From Taishania pollutisoli (GTDB lineage Bacteria > Bacteroidota > Bacteroidia > Flavobacteriales_D > Crocinitomicaceae), in contig NZ_JACVEL010000012.1 in the NCBI RefSeq assembly GCF_014518315.1, forward strand, positions 21,925-85,924: a DNA stretch of 64,000 bases, written 5' to 3'. The translations under genes and the position numbers were made by a program. Shown here piece after piece: positions 7,942-17,886 of the stretch (position 1 is its first letter; every line of letters starts with the position of its first letter). The notes below the pieces were generated by a model that saw only the letters and a list, made by a program, of their open reading frames with translations, was not told the origin of the DNA and made no database searches.

Positions 7942-8989
7942 AATCATTATTATTTGTACAGGATTATTCCTATTTTCCTGTAAAAAGGAGCAACCGGAAG
8001 ACCCCGGGAATACACCTGTAGACCAATTTAACAACGGGGTACTTGTTGTCAATGAAGGATTGTTTCAACAGAACAATTCAACGTTAAGTTGGGTTAATTT
8101 TGCAACAGAAACTGTCAACGGAGCGATTTTCGAACAGAAAACAAACCGACAGCTCGGTGATACCGGTAACGATATCGCACGCTACGGTGGGAAAATTTAC
8201 GTCGTTGTGAATGTATCCAGCACGATCGAAGTACTGGACGCGAAGACCGGAAATCCAATCAAACAGATCAGCATGCTGTCCAACGGAATCCCCAAACAAC
8301 CACGCTTTATCGAATTCTACAACGGAAAAGCATTCGTTCCCTGCTTTGACGGGTATGTCGATGTAATTGACACCCTCAGCCTGGAAGTTATCCAGCGCAT
8401 ACCGGTCGGTTCAAACCCGGATGGTATTCACAAAGTAAACGACCGGTTATTTGTTGCCAATTCAGGAGGATTGAATTATCCGAACGTAGACTCTACTCTT
8501 TCGGTAATTGATCCGGTAGCACTCACCGAGGTTGGAAGGATTGTGGTCGGTAAAAATCCAACCCGGATCCAATCTGATATGAACGGAGATGTGTATGTCA
8601 TCACACAAACCGGTTTAAATACGCTGAATACCCAATTGGTAAAAGTTGATCATCAGGCACTGACTGTCGAGACAATCTATCCGTTACCTGTGAATCGAAT
8701 GGAACGGGTCGGCGCTAATTTTTTATTGTACACCTCTTCCGGGAACACGTCTTCGCTTCAGTTGTTTGATCCTGTGACAGGATTTGTTATCAATCCAAAT
8801 TTCATAGATGCCAGCCTGTTTACTACATTTTACGGTGCGCAATATGACAGCAGCAGAAATCAAATCTACTGTTTTGACGCAATGGGATACGTCAATTCCG
8901 GTTACATCCGTGTGTTTTCATCCAACGGAACACACTTAAAAAACATAAAAGTTGATTTAAATCCTTCTAAACTATTAATCTATGAATAA
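7928..8989 (+). CDS. btuG: BtuG-like beta-propeller surface lipoprotein
   Basis: A 353-residue lipoprotein: the signal peptide ends in the lipobox LFSC, with Cys18 as lipidation site, followed by a charged KKEQPED linker. The rest is a YncE/DUF5074-type beta-propeller with repeated blade elements (SLEVIQRIPVGSNPDGI, LTEVGRIVVGKNPTRI). The ATG at 7928 is chosen because it gives this signal peptide; it overlaps the receptor gene by 14 bases, indicating translational coupling. In Bacteroides, BtuG forms a lid on BtuB and binds B12 with very high affinity. The position and architecture match that role, though the cobalamin-binding residues cannot be checked here. Confidence 0.85.
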   Translation: MRLYKIIIICTGLFLFSCKKEQPEDPGNTPVDQFNNGVLVVNEGLFQQNNSTLSWVNFATETVNGAIFEQKTNRQLGDTGNDIARYGGKIYVVVNVSSTIEVLDAKTGNPIKQISMLSNGIPKQPRFIEFYNGKAFVPCFDGYVDVIDTLSLEVIQRIPVGSNPDGIHKVNDRLFVANSGGLNYPNVDSTLSVIDPVALTEVGRIVVGKNPTRIQSDMNGDVYVITQTGLNTLNTQLVKVDHQALTVETIYPLPVNRMERVGANFLLYTSSGNTSSLQLFDPVTGFVINPNFIDASLFTTFYGAQYDSSRNQIYCFDAMGYVNSGYIRVFSSNGTHLKNIKVDLNPSKLLIYE

Positions 8990-9950
8990 TTTTTTTACTT
9001 CATTGGCAGTTACTGCACTGCCCTTTATCAGCTTATCACAAAGTTTTGCTCCCCCTGCCGGTCAGCCGGGAAGTACAGCCATCCACAAGGACAGTTCTGT
9101 TTTTTTAGCATGGGCAACACACTGTGAGGTACAACGGGGCTACATGAACATTGAAGATCCATCCCTGGGATATGCTTCGTTCGGAAATGAAACAGATGCA
9201 ACGGGACCTGCCGGCGGAACAACAACCTCAGTTGTTTCTCTGGGCGACGGAGGAACGGCAACCTTGACATTTGACGGACCGATTACCAATGGTAACGGGC
9301 CTGATTTTGCGGTTTTCGAAAACGGTTTGAGTGATACTTTTTTAGAAATAGGTTTTGTGGAAGTGAGCAGCGACGGGCAGCACTTTGTAAGATTCCCGGC
9401 TGTTTCAGAAGTTCAGACAGACACACAAATCGGAGGATTCGGCAGTGTTGATTGTCGCTACATTCACAATTTCGCAGGAAAATACAGAGTCGGATACGGA
9501 ACCCCGTTTGACCTGGAAGATTTGAAAGATTCTGCAGGAATTGACCTGAATGCAGTAACGCATGTCCGCATTGTCGATGCAATCGGAAGCATTGATCCAA
9601 CCTATGCAACATATGACAGCCAGGGAACAATTGTCAACAACCTGCACCCCACTCCGTTTGAATCTTCCGGATTTGACCTGGATGCCGTAGGCCTGATCCA
9701 TGTGGGAACTGTTTCACTTGAACAGAAAGAAACATCAATTTTTGCGCTATACCCCAATCCGGCAACAACAACGATTACCGTTCAGTCACAGCAACCCGGA
9801 GATTACACTGTGACAACTATGATGGGAAAGGTTGTCTTATCGGGAGAATTAACTACTGCAACACACCTCATCAATATATCGGACCTGAAAACAGGAATTT
9901 ATTTTCTATCAACGGTCAACGGTCAGTGCCTGAAATTCGTTAAAAAGTAA
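8982..9950 (+). CDS. T9SS-secreted surface protein of the B12 operon
   Basis: 322 residues: signal peptide (about 1-20), a beta-rich domain (about 25-240) with DFAVFENGL, EIGFVEVSSDG and FDLEDL, and a T9SS type A sorting domain (about 250-322; YPNPATTTITV, terminal KFVKK). It overlaps the btuG stop by 8 bases and is the last gene before the terminator, so it belongs to the riboswitch-controlled unit. Similar 'cell surface protein' genes are commonly found beside BtuB/BtuG in Bacteroidota (recalled, not searched). A role in binding or presenting cobamides is inferred from context only. Confidence 0.82.
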   Translation: MNNFFTSLAVTALPFISLSQSFAPPAGQPGSTAIHKDSSVFLAWATHCEVQRGYMNIEDPSLGYASFGNETDATGPAGGTTTSVVSLGDGGTATLTFDGPITNGNGPDFAVFENGLSDTFLEIGFVEVSSDGQHFVRFPAVSEVQTDTQIGGFGSVDCRYIHNFAGKYRVGYGTPFDLEDLKDSAGIDLNAVTHVRIVDAIGSIDPTYATYDSQGTIVNNLHPTPFESSGFDLDAVGLIHVGTVSLEQKETSIFALYPNPATTTITVQSQQPGDYTVTTMMGKVVLSGELTTATHLINISDLKTGIYFLSTVNGQCLKFVKK

Positions 9951-9989
9951 AACACTCCTTTTTCCCGGATTCATACTATTTTTTAACCG

Positions 9990-10026
9990 AAAAAGGCTGT
10001 TTCCATCCATCGAAACAGCCTTTTTT
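9990..10026 (+). terminator. Terminator of the B12 uptake operon
   Basis: A 14-bp perfect stem (aaaaaggctgtttc / gaaacagccttttt) with an 8-nt loop is followed by T residues. It closes the riboswitch-controlled operon and could also work leftwards. Confidence 0.9.
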
Positions 10027-10235
10027 ATAACTCGTTGTCTTGTTTATCAAGGTCAGGAGAAGCATTAACCTTCGACATAAAATTAGTAGTTTTTGATTAA
10101 ATGTTAATGCATTTAACCTATTTCTGCAAAGACGCAAAAATGCTATCAAAACACCCCATACCTTTGCGACTTGGTGAGCTATTTTCATACAAATTATTAA
10201 AGGAAAATGCGTTTGCCCTGATTCTCTTTTCAACA

Positions 10236-10268
10236 TTGCCCGACAATTCACATCTTTCCTTATCTTTG
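10236..10268 (+). promoter_or_regulatory. Predicted promoter of polA
   Basis: TATCTTTG (10261-10268) matches the -7 consensus 17 bases before the polA ATG. A TTG at 10236-10238 lies 22 bases upstream, somewhat far for a -33 box. Another TACCTTTG at 10159-10166 could be an alternative start. The rest of 10027-10285 shows no convincing gene. Confidence 0.45.
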
Positions 10269-10285
10269 GAACAAATCATTCTGCA

Positions 10286-13099
10286 ATGCTCACACCTGAA
10301 ACAGATAAAAAATTATTTTTGATTGATGCATACGCCATCATCTTCCGTGCTTATTTTGCTTTTGCAAAAAATCCGCGGATCAATTCTAAAGGGTTGAATA
10401 CTTCTGCCGCTTTTGGCTTTACCAATTCCCTGATAGATGTTCTCAAAAAAGAAAAACCGACCCATATAGCAGTTGTATTTGACCCTCCCGGCGGTTCTGT
10501 CACCCGGAAAGAATCGTATGAGGCCTACAAAGCACACCGGAATGAAACTCCGGAAGGGATCATTACCAATATTGAACCGATTAAGCGTATCATTGATGCA
10601 TTTAACATCCCGATTATTGAAGTGGAAGGATACGAAGCAGATGATGTAATCGGCACCATGTCTAAAATGGCAGAAAAAGCGGGATACCTCACATACATGG
10701 TTACCCCGGATAAAGATTACGGCCAGTTGGTAACGGAACGTTCGTTGATGTACAAACCGGGAAGAGGTGGCGAACCTGCACAAATCTGGGGACCAAAAGA
10801 AATTTGCGAAAAATTCGAACTGGATTCCGTGGATCAGGTCATTGATTACCTCGGACTAATGGGGGATGCCTCCGATAATATACCGGGGATGCCGGGAATA
10901 GGACCGAAAACCGCTTCAAAATTATTGAAGGAATTCGGAACGATGGAAAATATTTTTGCTCATACCGACCAACTGAAAGGAAAGCAAAAAGAAGTCTTTG
11001 AAACGCAACAGTCACTTGGGCTGCTATCCAAAGAACTGGCGCGCATCATAACGGATGTCACCGTTGAATTTAATGAAGAACAATTGGAATTAAATGATCC
11101 GGATCCCGATAAAATAAGAGCTGTATTCGCCGATCTGGAATTCAAAGGATTTACGCAAAAAATACTGGGAGAAGAATTAGTAGTAACCGCAGCGGGAAAA
11201 GTCAATGAACTCGGACAACTGGATTTATTTGGTGTTAACGATGTTGAACAAGTAGAGCAAAAAGTAACCGCTGAAGTTTCCGGGTTCAAAACATTCGAAA
11301 CGGAAACAACCAATTACCAACTGGTACAGACACCGGAAGAACGAAAAGAACTCCTGGATTTATTAATGCAACAAAAAGAAGTCTGCTTCGATACAGAAAC
11401 GACAGGACTGGACTCCCTGCACGCCGATATGGTAGGCATGTCGTTCTCCTTTAAAGCCGGAGAAGCCTTTTACGTTCCGACTCCGGTTAATTATGAAGCA
11501 GCAAAAGCCATTGTTGAAGAATTCAGACCGTTTTTTGAATCCGGTGACATTCTGAAGATCGCGCACAATGTCAAATATGATCTAAAAATCCTGCGCCGTT
11601 ACAATGTACGCGTCGCCTACCCGATGTTTGATACGATGATTGCTCATTACCTGATCAGCCCGGAATCAAAACAGGGAATGGATTTCCTTGCCGAATTTTA
11701 CCTGCAGTACAAACCGATTTCCATTGAGACATTAATCGGTAAAAAGGGGAAAAACCAGGGAAATATGGGGGATCTTGCACCGGAAGAGATCTCTGACTAT
11801 GCCTGTGAAGATGCGGATATCACCTTCCGGCTCAAACAAATCTTTGCACCTGAAATTGAAAAAGATCACCTCAAATCCTTGTTCTATGACATGGAAATGC
11901 CGTTGGTCGAAATCCTGGCTGACATGGAACGGGAAGGAATTGCGATTGACAGTCAATTTCTCAAAGACTATTCCAATCAACTGGGGAATCAGTTGGCGGA
12001 ACTGGAAACGGGGATCAAAGAAATGGCAGGAATGGATTTCAATGTCGATTCTCCGAAACAACTCGGAGACGTCTTATTTGATCACCTGAAAATTTCGGCG
12101 AAAGCAAAAAAAACGAAAACGGGACAATACGCAACCTCGGAAGATATTCTGCAGTCTCTGGTCAATGCTCACCCGATCATTCCGAAAATACTGGAGTACC
12201 GGGAATACAAAAAATTAAAGAGTACCTATGTGGACCCGCTACCAACGATGAAAGACGCGGTTGACGGACGCATTCATACGCAATTCATGCAAACGGTGAC
12301 AGCTACAGGCCGTTTGAGTTCGAATAATCCCAACCTGCAAAACATTCCGATCCGGACAGAAGCAGGAAGAGAAATCCGGAAATCCTTTGTCGCTAAAAAT
12401 GGAGATTACCAACTATTGGCCGCCGATTACTCACAAATCGAATTGCGGATTATAGCCGCTCTGAGCGAAGATAAAAACATGGTTGCAGCATTCCAATCCG
12501 GAGAAGACATTCATGCCGCTACCGCTTCAAAAGTATATGGCGTAGCACTCAAGGATGTATCGAGAGAGCAACGAAGTGCTGCAAAAGCGGTCAATTTCGG
12601 AATTATTTACGGTCAATCCGCGTTCGGATTGTCTCAAAACCTGGGTATTTCACGTACCGAAGCGAAGCAGATTATTGACAGTTATTTCGAACAGTATTCT
12701 ACGGTAAAAACCTACATGGACGGAGCGATTGCACAAGCGAGGGAAAAGGGATACGTCGAAACGATTTACAAACGAAGAAGGTACCTTCCGGACATCAATT
12801 CTGCAAATGCCGTTGTACGTGGTTTTGCGGAACGAAACGCCATCAATGCGCCGATTCAGGGGTCTGCTGCCGATGTCATCAAACTGGCGATGATTGCTGT
12901 GTACCGCGAAATGAAGAAAGCAGGTGTAAAATCCCGCCTCATCCTTCAGGTACATGATGAATTGGTGTTTGATATCCACAAAGATGAAGTGGAACTGATG
13001 AAAAACCTCATTAAAAACGCAATGGAAAGTGCCGTCAACCTGATTGTCCCGATGAAGGCTGAAATGGAGTTAGGCAACAACTGGCTCGAAGCTCATTAA
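10286..13099 (+). CDS. polA: DNA polymerase I
   Basis: 937 residues, full length. The N-terminal 5'-nuclease domain (1 to about 290) begins LFLIDAYAIIFRAYFAF and keeps the acidic GYEADDVIGT and GDASDNIPGMPGIGPKTA helix-hairpin-helix elements. The 3'-5' proofreading domain (about 340-530) has FDTETTGLD with D369 and E371, so proofreading appears intact. The polymerase domain carries motif A (DYSQIELRI, D714), motif B (RSAAKAVNFGIIYG) and motif C (VHDELVF, D891). It fills gaps and removes RNA primers in replication and repair. It is a single gene behind its own promoter. Confidence 0.98.
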   Translation: MLTPETDKKLFLIDAYAIIFRAYFAFAKNPRINSKGLNTSAAFGFTNSLIDVLKKEKPTHIAVVFDPPGGSVTRKESYEAYKAHRNETPEGIITNIEPIKRIIDAFNIPIIEVEGYEADDVIGTMSKMAEKAGYLTYMVTPDKDYGQLVTERSLMYKPGRGGEPAQIWGPKEICEKFELDSVDQVIDYLGLMGDASDNIPGMPGIGPKTASKLLKEFGTMENIFAHTDQLKGKQKEVFETQQSLGLLSKELARIITDVTVEFNEEQLELNDPDPDKIRAVFADLEFKGFTQKILGEELVVTAAGKVNELGQLDLFGVNDVEQVEQKVTAEVSGFKTFETETTNYQLVQTPEERKELLDLLMQQKEVCFDTETTGLDSLHADMVGMSFSFKAGEAFYVPTPVNYEAAKAIVEEFRPFFESGDILKIAHNVKYDLKILRRYNVRVAYPMFDTMIAHYLISPESKQGMDFLAEFYLQYKPISIETLIGKKGKNQGNMGDLAPEEISDYACEDADITFRLKQIFAPEIEKDHLKSLFYDMEMPLVEILADMEREGIAIDSQFLKDYSNQLGNQLAELETGIKEMAGMDFNVDSPKQLGDVLFDHLKISAKAKKTKTGQYATSEDILQSLVNAHPIIPKILEYREYKKLKSTYVDPLPTMKDAVDGRIHTQFMQTVTATGRLSSNNPNLQNIPIRTEAGREIRKSFVAKNGDYQLLAADYSQIELRIIAALSEDKNMVAAFQSGEDIHAATASKVYGVALKDVSREQRSAAKAVNFGIIYGQSAFGLSQNLGISRTEAKQIIDSYFEQYSTVKTYMDGAIAQAREKGYVETIYKRRRYLPDINSANAVVRGFAERNAINAPIQGSAADVIKLAMIAVYREMKKAGVKSRLILQVHDELVFDIHKDEVELMKNLIKNAMESAVNLIVPMKAEMELGNNWLEAH

Positions 13100-13101
13100 A
13101 A

Positions 13102-13524
13102 ATGGAACGTATGAATCCGAGAATCTGGTCGACCTCACCACGAATGGTGTACATACAAATAGCCATTATGAGTCTCATCAGCATTTCTGCAATTGTCTGT
13201 GTACTTGTTGTTCCTGGCATAGCTATTTCAGCTAAAACACTTTTGATTTCAACCCCATTTACTTCTTGCTTATTTCTGATAATTCAGGTACAATACATGG
13301 AGCTGGAAGAACATCAATTTGTTTTAAAAACCATTCTTTCAAAAACAGCTTACCGGTACGATGAACTAAAAAGCTATGAGTTAAAAAATGAAGCAGGTAC
13401 CAATTGCTTGGTAATTCACCTGAAAAAACCACTTTTTTTTCGTCGACAGTTTGTTTTTCAAGGAATAACAAAAGAACATCCGGAATACCTGGTATTCCTG
13501 GAAAAAATCAAACGTCAGCGATGA
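13102..13524 (+). CDS. Small membrane protein of unknown function
   Basis: 140 residues. Two hydrophobic segments (about 17-38 and 43-62) are followed by a soluble C-terminal part of alternating beta character (MELEEHQFVLKTIL, YRYDELKSYELKN) that resembles bacterial PH-like domains. It starts two bases after the polA stop and may be cotranscribed with polA. An ATG three codons downstream (13111) is an equally possible start. Function not recognised. Confidence 0.6.
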   Translation: MERMNPRIWSTSPRMVYIQIAIMSLISISAIVCVLVVPGIAISAKTLLISTPFTSCLFLIIQVQYMELEEHQFVLKTILSKTAYRYDELKSYELKNEAGTNCLVIHLKKPLFFRRQFVFQGITKEHPEYLVFLEKIKRQR

Positions 13525-13573
13525 GCAATTAACACATCAAATCATACAGTTGTTTTAACCGGAAAGAAGCCGA

Positions 13574-15313
13574 TTACTCTATAACCACCCGCTTGGTCCA
13601 CATCCGGTCTTCCCCGACGACATTCAGCAGAAAATAACCTGCAGGCAGATCTGAGACATTGAGAAGTGCTGTTGATTCACCTGTTATCCATGCCTGTTTT
13701 ACAATGATTCTTCCGGATAAATCCATTAATTCAACGCGGGTAACTTGTTGTGTATTGAATACTTCTATCGTCACGAAATCTTTTCCTGGATTCGGATAAA
13801 CACGCCAATCCAGTATCATCAGTTCGTCAACACCCAAAGTAGAGGTAAAAACTTCTGATGTATACGTACACCCAAAACTGTCTGCAACAACTGCGGTATA
13901 ATTTCCGGCACTGTTAATCTGAAGGGTTTGTCCCGTTTCTCCGACAATCTCCTGCCCGTTCAACCACCAGGAAACAGTCAATCCTTCCGGGTAATTTCCA
14001 ACTGTTAAAACATCCGCCCCGCTCAATCCGACAATCGGGTCAATTGCCGGGTCGCAATAGAGCACGTCGATTTCATTTGATGTATTGGTGCAGTTTCCTC
14101 CATTGATGGCCAGTACCGAATAAATTCCCGATTGGTCTACAACAATAGACGGTCCGACGGCACCGACTAATAATTCACCATTCAAATACCACTGGTAGGC
14201 ATCGCCGAGATCCGGAGTAGACAATGTATATGTCAAGGCATCATAAGCAATAACGGGCGCATCCGGGAACGGATATACATGAATGGTATCCACCGACACC
14301 ACAACCGGAGTCGGATTGATCACCTGGTGACTGATCATGTAATTAATTGTGGACGTTCCTGCAGTACATCCGTTGCAACCGTTCAGATTCATCGTGTGTG
14401 CTCCCATGTAATCATCTGCACCGAAATAGACTTCTCCCGCACTTTCATCGGCGTCATAAATCTCAATGACATAGGTGTTTGCAGGATTCAAATTGATGGA
14501 CAATGAAGGCCAGCTTACAGGCGGATCCTGATCCAGGATGTACATTGACTGGTAGATTGCCGTTCCGTTTTCCTTTAAAATAAAATAAGCGTCAGCATTT
14601 TCGTACGATGGGAAACCACCGCCGTAATTACTCATTGCCGTGACGTCGACCTGTGTTAACGTATAAACATCCAACGGCGTCTGGTTATCGTATGCTTCGT
14701 ACTGTACAATATAATCTCCCGGAGTTGTATATACCTGGGGAGCTGGATTCTCCAGTGAGGAGGTATTCCCATTACCGAAATCCCATGTATATGCCAGTAA
14801 TCCGGGGTTATTATTGGTAAATGTAACCGTCAATGGTGTACAACCGGATGCACCGGACATGGAAAACCCATCATTTGTCGTATTCACAACTGTCGGCAAA
14901 ATCTCAAAGAACACCTGAAATGTAACAGGAATTCCCTGTGCAATAGTTAAATCCGCGACTACGGAAACATCTACATTGTATTGACCGGCCAGTAATGGTG
15001 TCCCACTTACATGTACACATCCGTATTGATTGATCTGCGGATTGTAATTACAGTCATTCTGATATTCATTGCACTGCCAGGTTAACCCAACCGGAAGAGA
15101 GACAGAAAGAATTTTAAAGTTGGTAAAGTCGTACCCCATCGTATCTGTCGGCATAACAAATGTAATATCCGTAGCGTATGGTTGACCAACACTTCCTGTC
15201 GGCATGGTGTCCGGATAAATACCAGGAGCTGTTTCAGAGAAATTAATGGCGCAAACTTGTGCGCTTACGATTCCTGAAAACACCAGGAAAAACAACGTAG
15301 AAATAGTTTTCAT
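13574..15313 (-). CDS. T9SS-secreted PKD-domain surface protein
   Basis: 579 residues: signal peptide (about 1-18), an N-terminal beta domain (25-140), a PKD domain (about 150-225, with YTWDFGNGNTSSLENP and YTTPGDY), Ig-like repeats with YQWYLNG and VSWWLNG segments, and a T9SS type A sorting domain (about 505-579; VYPNPGKDFVTIEV, terminal KRVVIE). It would be exported through the outer membrane and attached to or released from the surface. Such domains mediate adhesion or polysaccharide contact; no catalytic motif is seen. It is a single gene, convergent with the small membrane protein gene. Confidence 0.85.
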   Translation of the reverse strand: MKTISTLFFLVFSGIVSAQVCAINFSETAPGIYPDTMPTGSVGQPYATDITFVMPTDTMGYDFTNFKILSVSLPVGLTWQCNEYQNDCNYNPQINQYGCVHVSGTPLLAGQYNVDVSVVADLTIAQGIPVTFQVFFEILPTVVNTTNDGFSMSGASGCTPLTVTFTNNNPGLLAYTWDFGNGNTSSLENPAPQVYTTPGDYIVQYEAYDNQTPLDVYTLTQVDVTAMSNYGGGFPSYENADAYFILKENGTAIYQSMYILDQDPPVSWPSLSINLNPANTYVIEIYDADESAGEVYFGADDYMGAHTMNLNGCNGCTAGTSTINYMISHQVINPTPVVVSVDTIHVYPFPDAPVIAYDALTYTLSTPDLGDAYQWYLNGELLVGAVGPSIVVDQSGIYSVLAINGGNCTNTSNEIDVLYCDPAIDPIVGLSGADVLTVGNYPEGLTVSWWLNGQEIVGETGQTLQINSAGNYTAVVADSFGCTYTSEVFTSTLGVDELMILDWRVYPNPGKDFVTIEVFNTQQVTRVELMDLSGRIIVKQAWITGESTALLNVSDLPAGYFLLNVVGEDRMWTKRVVIE

Positions 15314-15479
15314 AGAATACTGTTAGTTTGCGTAAAAATACACTATTTTTTCACAAAAGCAAGTATTAAGGGAATCTATTTCAACACTTCACAAAAATAC
15401 AACAGAGACATCGACAATGTAGTAGAAGCACCATAAATGATGTATGACACACCTCACCATTCGGTTTGAAAAACGGATT

Positions 15480-16418
15480 TTAATTTGTCGGGGTGAACTC
15501 CATCTGCTCGATCTGCATGGAACGATCAATTACGTTGATCTCCAGTTCCAGGATCGCTTTCAGTGACATGTAATCAATTTTATCGGCATCATCTGTCGAT
15601 TTGTGGTAATCCGGATGTCCTCCCGTGTGAAAAAACAAGACCGGTATATTTTTCAGATAAAATGAAGTCTGATCGGAACCTCCTTTTCCGTCTTTTCCGG
15701 TATAAAATTTAATGTCGCTTGTGATGTCTTCAAAAATTTCAGCGAATGCGGGACTTGTCCCATAACCGATAACCGCCACACCATTTTCAGGATTGTATCG
15801 GCCGATCATATCCATGTTCAGCATCCAGTGTACCTGCTCCAGGGGAATGACCGGATGTTCGGTATAGTGCAACGATCCCAGTAATCCTAATTCCTCTGCT
15901 CCGAATGCAATAAACAACAAGTTGAATGGCTCTTTCAGGTCATTTTGAGCATATACGCGCGCCAGTTCCAACAACCCTGCAACACCGGAAGCATTGTCAT
16001 CCGCTCCGTTGTGAATCTGACCGATATTCAGTGTATCCCGTGAACCTCCGATTGTACCGTGTCCTAAATGATCATAGTGTGCACCGATTACAATGGTCTT
16101 AGCGGCTCCGTTATCCAAAAATCCGATCACATTATCTGCAGGTCGCAGACTATCAGCAACAGGTACTTTCTTAATTTTGGCAGTAAATGGTTGCCGGTAT
16201 CCCTTCTCCCCTTTTGGTTGCAGTCCGAATTGCCGGAACTGCTTTTCAATATATGTCGCTGCTTTTTCTACCTGCCGGCTCCCGGTCTCACGCCCTTTCA
16301 TCTTGTCCGATGCCAGAAAAGCGATGTGTTTTTTCAGGTTATTTTCAGAAATGCGTTCCTGTGCATGGGATTGCAAAAAGAAACATACGAACAGAATGAA
16401 TAAAAAGCGATGTAACAT
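15480..16418 (-). CDS. M28-family zinc peptidase (aminopeptidase-like)
   Basis: 312 residues with a signal peptide (about 1-19), so exported. The metal-binding M28 set is present: GAHYDHLGHG (His, Asp), HNGADDNASGV (bridging Asp), AFGAEELGLLGS (catalytic Glu and metal Glu), MLNMDMIGRY (Asp) and HTGGHPDYHKSTDD (His). A di-zinc aminopeptidase or peptidase releasing N-terminal residues from periplasmic peptides is expected. The protein is short and has no sorting domain, so it probably stays in the periplasm. It is a single gene. Confidence 0.93.
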   Translation of the reverse strand: MLHRFLFILFVCFFLQSHAQERISENNLKKHIAFLASDKMKGRETGSRQVEKAATYIEKQFRQFGLQPKGEKGYRQPFTAKIKKVPVADSLRPADNVIGFLDNGAAKTIVIGAHYDHLGHGTIGGSRDTLNIGQIHNGADDNASGVAGLLELARVYAQNDLKEPFNLLFIAFGAEELGLLGSLHYTEHPVIPLEQVHWMLNMDMIGRYNPENGVAVIGYGTSPAFAEIFEDITSDIKFYTGKDGKGGSDQTSFYLKNIPVLFFHTGGHPDYHKSTDDADKIDYMSLKAILELEINVIDRSMQIEQMEFTPTN

Positions 16419-16449
16419 ATGGCAAAGATATAAATGCCGGGATAATTTT

Positions 16450-16500
16450 GAATATTGAATGATGAATATTGAATGTTGGGTGATGAATATTGAGTATTGA
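16450..16500. repeat. Short degenerate tandem repeat (gaatattgaatgatg type)
   Basis: Four imperfect copies of a 12-18 nt unit built from aatattgaatg and gatgaatattga lie upstream of the M28 gene. Similar AT-rich intergenic repeats occur in many Bacteroidota genomes. No coding potential. Confidence 0.7.
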
Positions 16501-16597
16501 GCAGGCAGTAAATGAAATTCATTATCCGATCAAACAACCTAAAATAAATTCCATTAAAAATGATTGAAAGGTGCGTAGAACTATTCGTAATTTTAAT

Positions 16598-16605
16598 TAA
16601 CTTTG
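16598..16605 (+). promoter_or_regulatory. Predicted -7 element of queA
   Basis: TAACTTTG fits the TAnnTTTG consensus, 35 bases before the queA ATG. The -33 box is not clear. Confidence 0.4.
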
Positions 16606-16640
16606 TGCTCTTTTTGTATAAAAATTAATAGTATTTCGCA

Positions 16641-17702
16641 ATGAGCAAAATGAAGCTTTCCGAATTTAGTTTCGATTTACCACAAGAATTAATTGCCGAA
16701 CACCCTTCCGAAAACCGTGACGAAGCCAGATTGATGGTCGTTCACCGCAAATCAGGAAAAATTGAACATAAATTATTCAAAGATTTAGTAAATTATTTTT
16801 CTGACGGAGATGTGATGATCCGTAATAATACACGTGTATTCCCTGCAAGAATGTACGGAAACAAAGAAAAAACAGGAGCGAAGATCGAAGTTTTCCTGTT
16901 GCGTGAATTGAACCGCGAAAGTTTATTGTGGGACGTATTGGTGGATCCTGCAAGAAAGATTCGGATCGGAAATAAGTTGTATTTCGGAGAAGACGATTCG
17001 TTGGTTGCGGAAGTAATTGACAATACGACTTCAAGAGGGCGTACATTGCGTTTCCTGTTTGACGGTCCGTACGAAGAATTTAAAGCAAAAATTACAGAGC
17101 TGGGAGAAACACCTCTTCCTAAATACATCAAACGTGCGGTTGAGCCGGAAGATGAAGACCGTTACCAAACGATTTTCGCCACTGAAGAAGGCGCTGTTGC
17201 TGCACCAACTGCAGGATTGCATTTTTCACGGGAATTGCTGAAACGTTTGGAACTGAAAGGTGTCAACTTTGCAGATGTGACATTACACATCGGTCTGGGG
17301 ACGTTTCGTCCGGTAGAAGTGGAAGACCTGACCAAGCACAAAATGGATTCAGAGCAAGTCATCATCTCACAAAAAAGCGCAGATATTGTAAACGAAGCCA
17401 TTCACAATAAAAAACGCGTATGTGCGATCGGTACAACTTCCATGCGCGCAATTGAATCTTCCGTATCTACAGACGGTACTTTGAAAGCATATGACGGATG
17501 GACGAATAAATTCATCTTTCCTCCATACGATTTCAGCATCGCAAATTGCATGATTACGAATTTCCATACGCCACTTTCCACGTTGTTGATGATGATCTCT
17601 GCATTTGCAGGTCATGAGGTAATGATGAAAGCATATCACACGGCAATCGAAGAGAAGTACAAATTCTACTCGTATGGTGACGCTATGTTGATTATTGATT
17701 AA
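16641..17702 (+). CDS. queA: S-adenosylmethionine:tRNA ribosyltransferase-isomerase
   Basis: 353 residues, standard length. It adds the epoxycyclopentanediol from S-adenosylmethionine to 7-aminomethyl-7-deazaguanine in tRNA, the penultimate step of queuosine synthesis. Family landmarks are [12 protein letters not shown] at the N-terminus, the ARLMVV segment, [30 protein letters not shown] and the C-terminal [16 protein letters not shown]. It is a single gene with its own promoter and terminator. An internal ATG at codon 4 is an alternative start. Confidence 0.97.
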   Translation: MSKMKLSEFSFDLPQELIAEHPSENRDEARLMVVHRKSGKIEHKLFKDLVNYFSDGDVMIRNNTRVFPARMYGNKEKTGAKIEVFLLRELNRESLLWDVLVDPARKIRIGNKLYFGEDDSLVAEVIDNTTSRGRTLRFLFDGPYEEFKAKITELGETPLPKYIKRAVEPEDEDRYQTIFATEEGAVAAPTAGLHFSRELLKRLELKGVNFADVTLHIGLGTFRPVEVEDLTKHKMDSEQVIISQKSADIVNEAIHNKKRVCAIGTTSMRAIESSVSTDGTLKAYDGWTNKFIFPPYDFSIANCMITNFHTPLSTLLMMISAFAGHEVMMKAYHTAIEEKYKFYSYGDAMLIID

Positions 17703-17726
17703 GAAAAAGCGCAACGATATAGTAAG

Positions 17727-17756
17727 AACGGGAAGCAGGTATGTTTCCCGTTTTTT
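17727..17756 (+). terminator. Terminator of queA
   Basis: An 8-bp stem (aacgggaa / ttcccgtt) with a 10-nt loop is followed by a T run. Confidence 0.8.
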
Positions 17757-17886
17757 GTTTGGCTTACCGGTTATTTCCAAAATAAATAGTCCGCTGCTTA
17801 CTGAATGGATTTCCTCATTGAGTCTTCTGTCACACAACAACAAGACCATTCGCCTAACTTTGGATGTATATCTAAATGTATTTATT

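Noticed and set aside
10101..10322. Open frame of 73 codons before polA
   Set aside because: It overlaps the polA promoter and start, has no recognisable motif or homology feature, and the region carries promoter elements instead.
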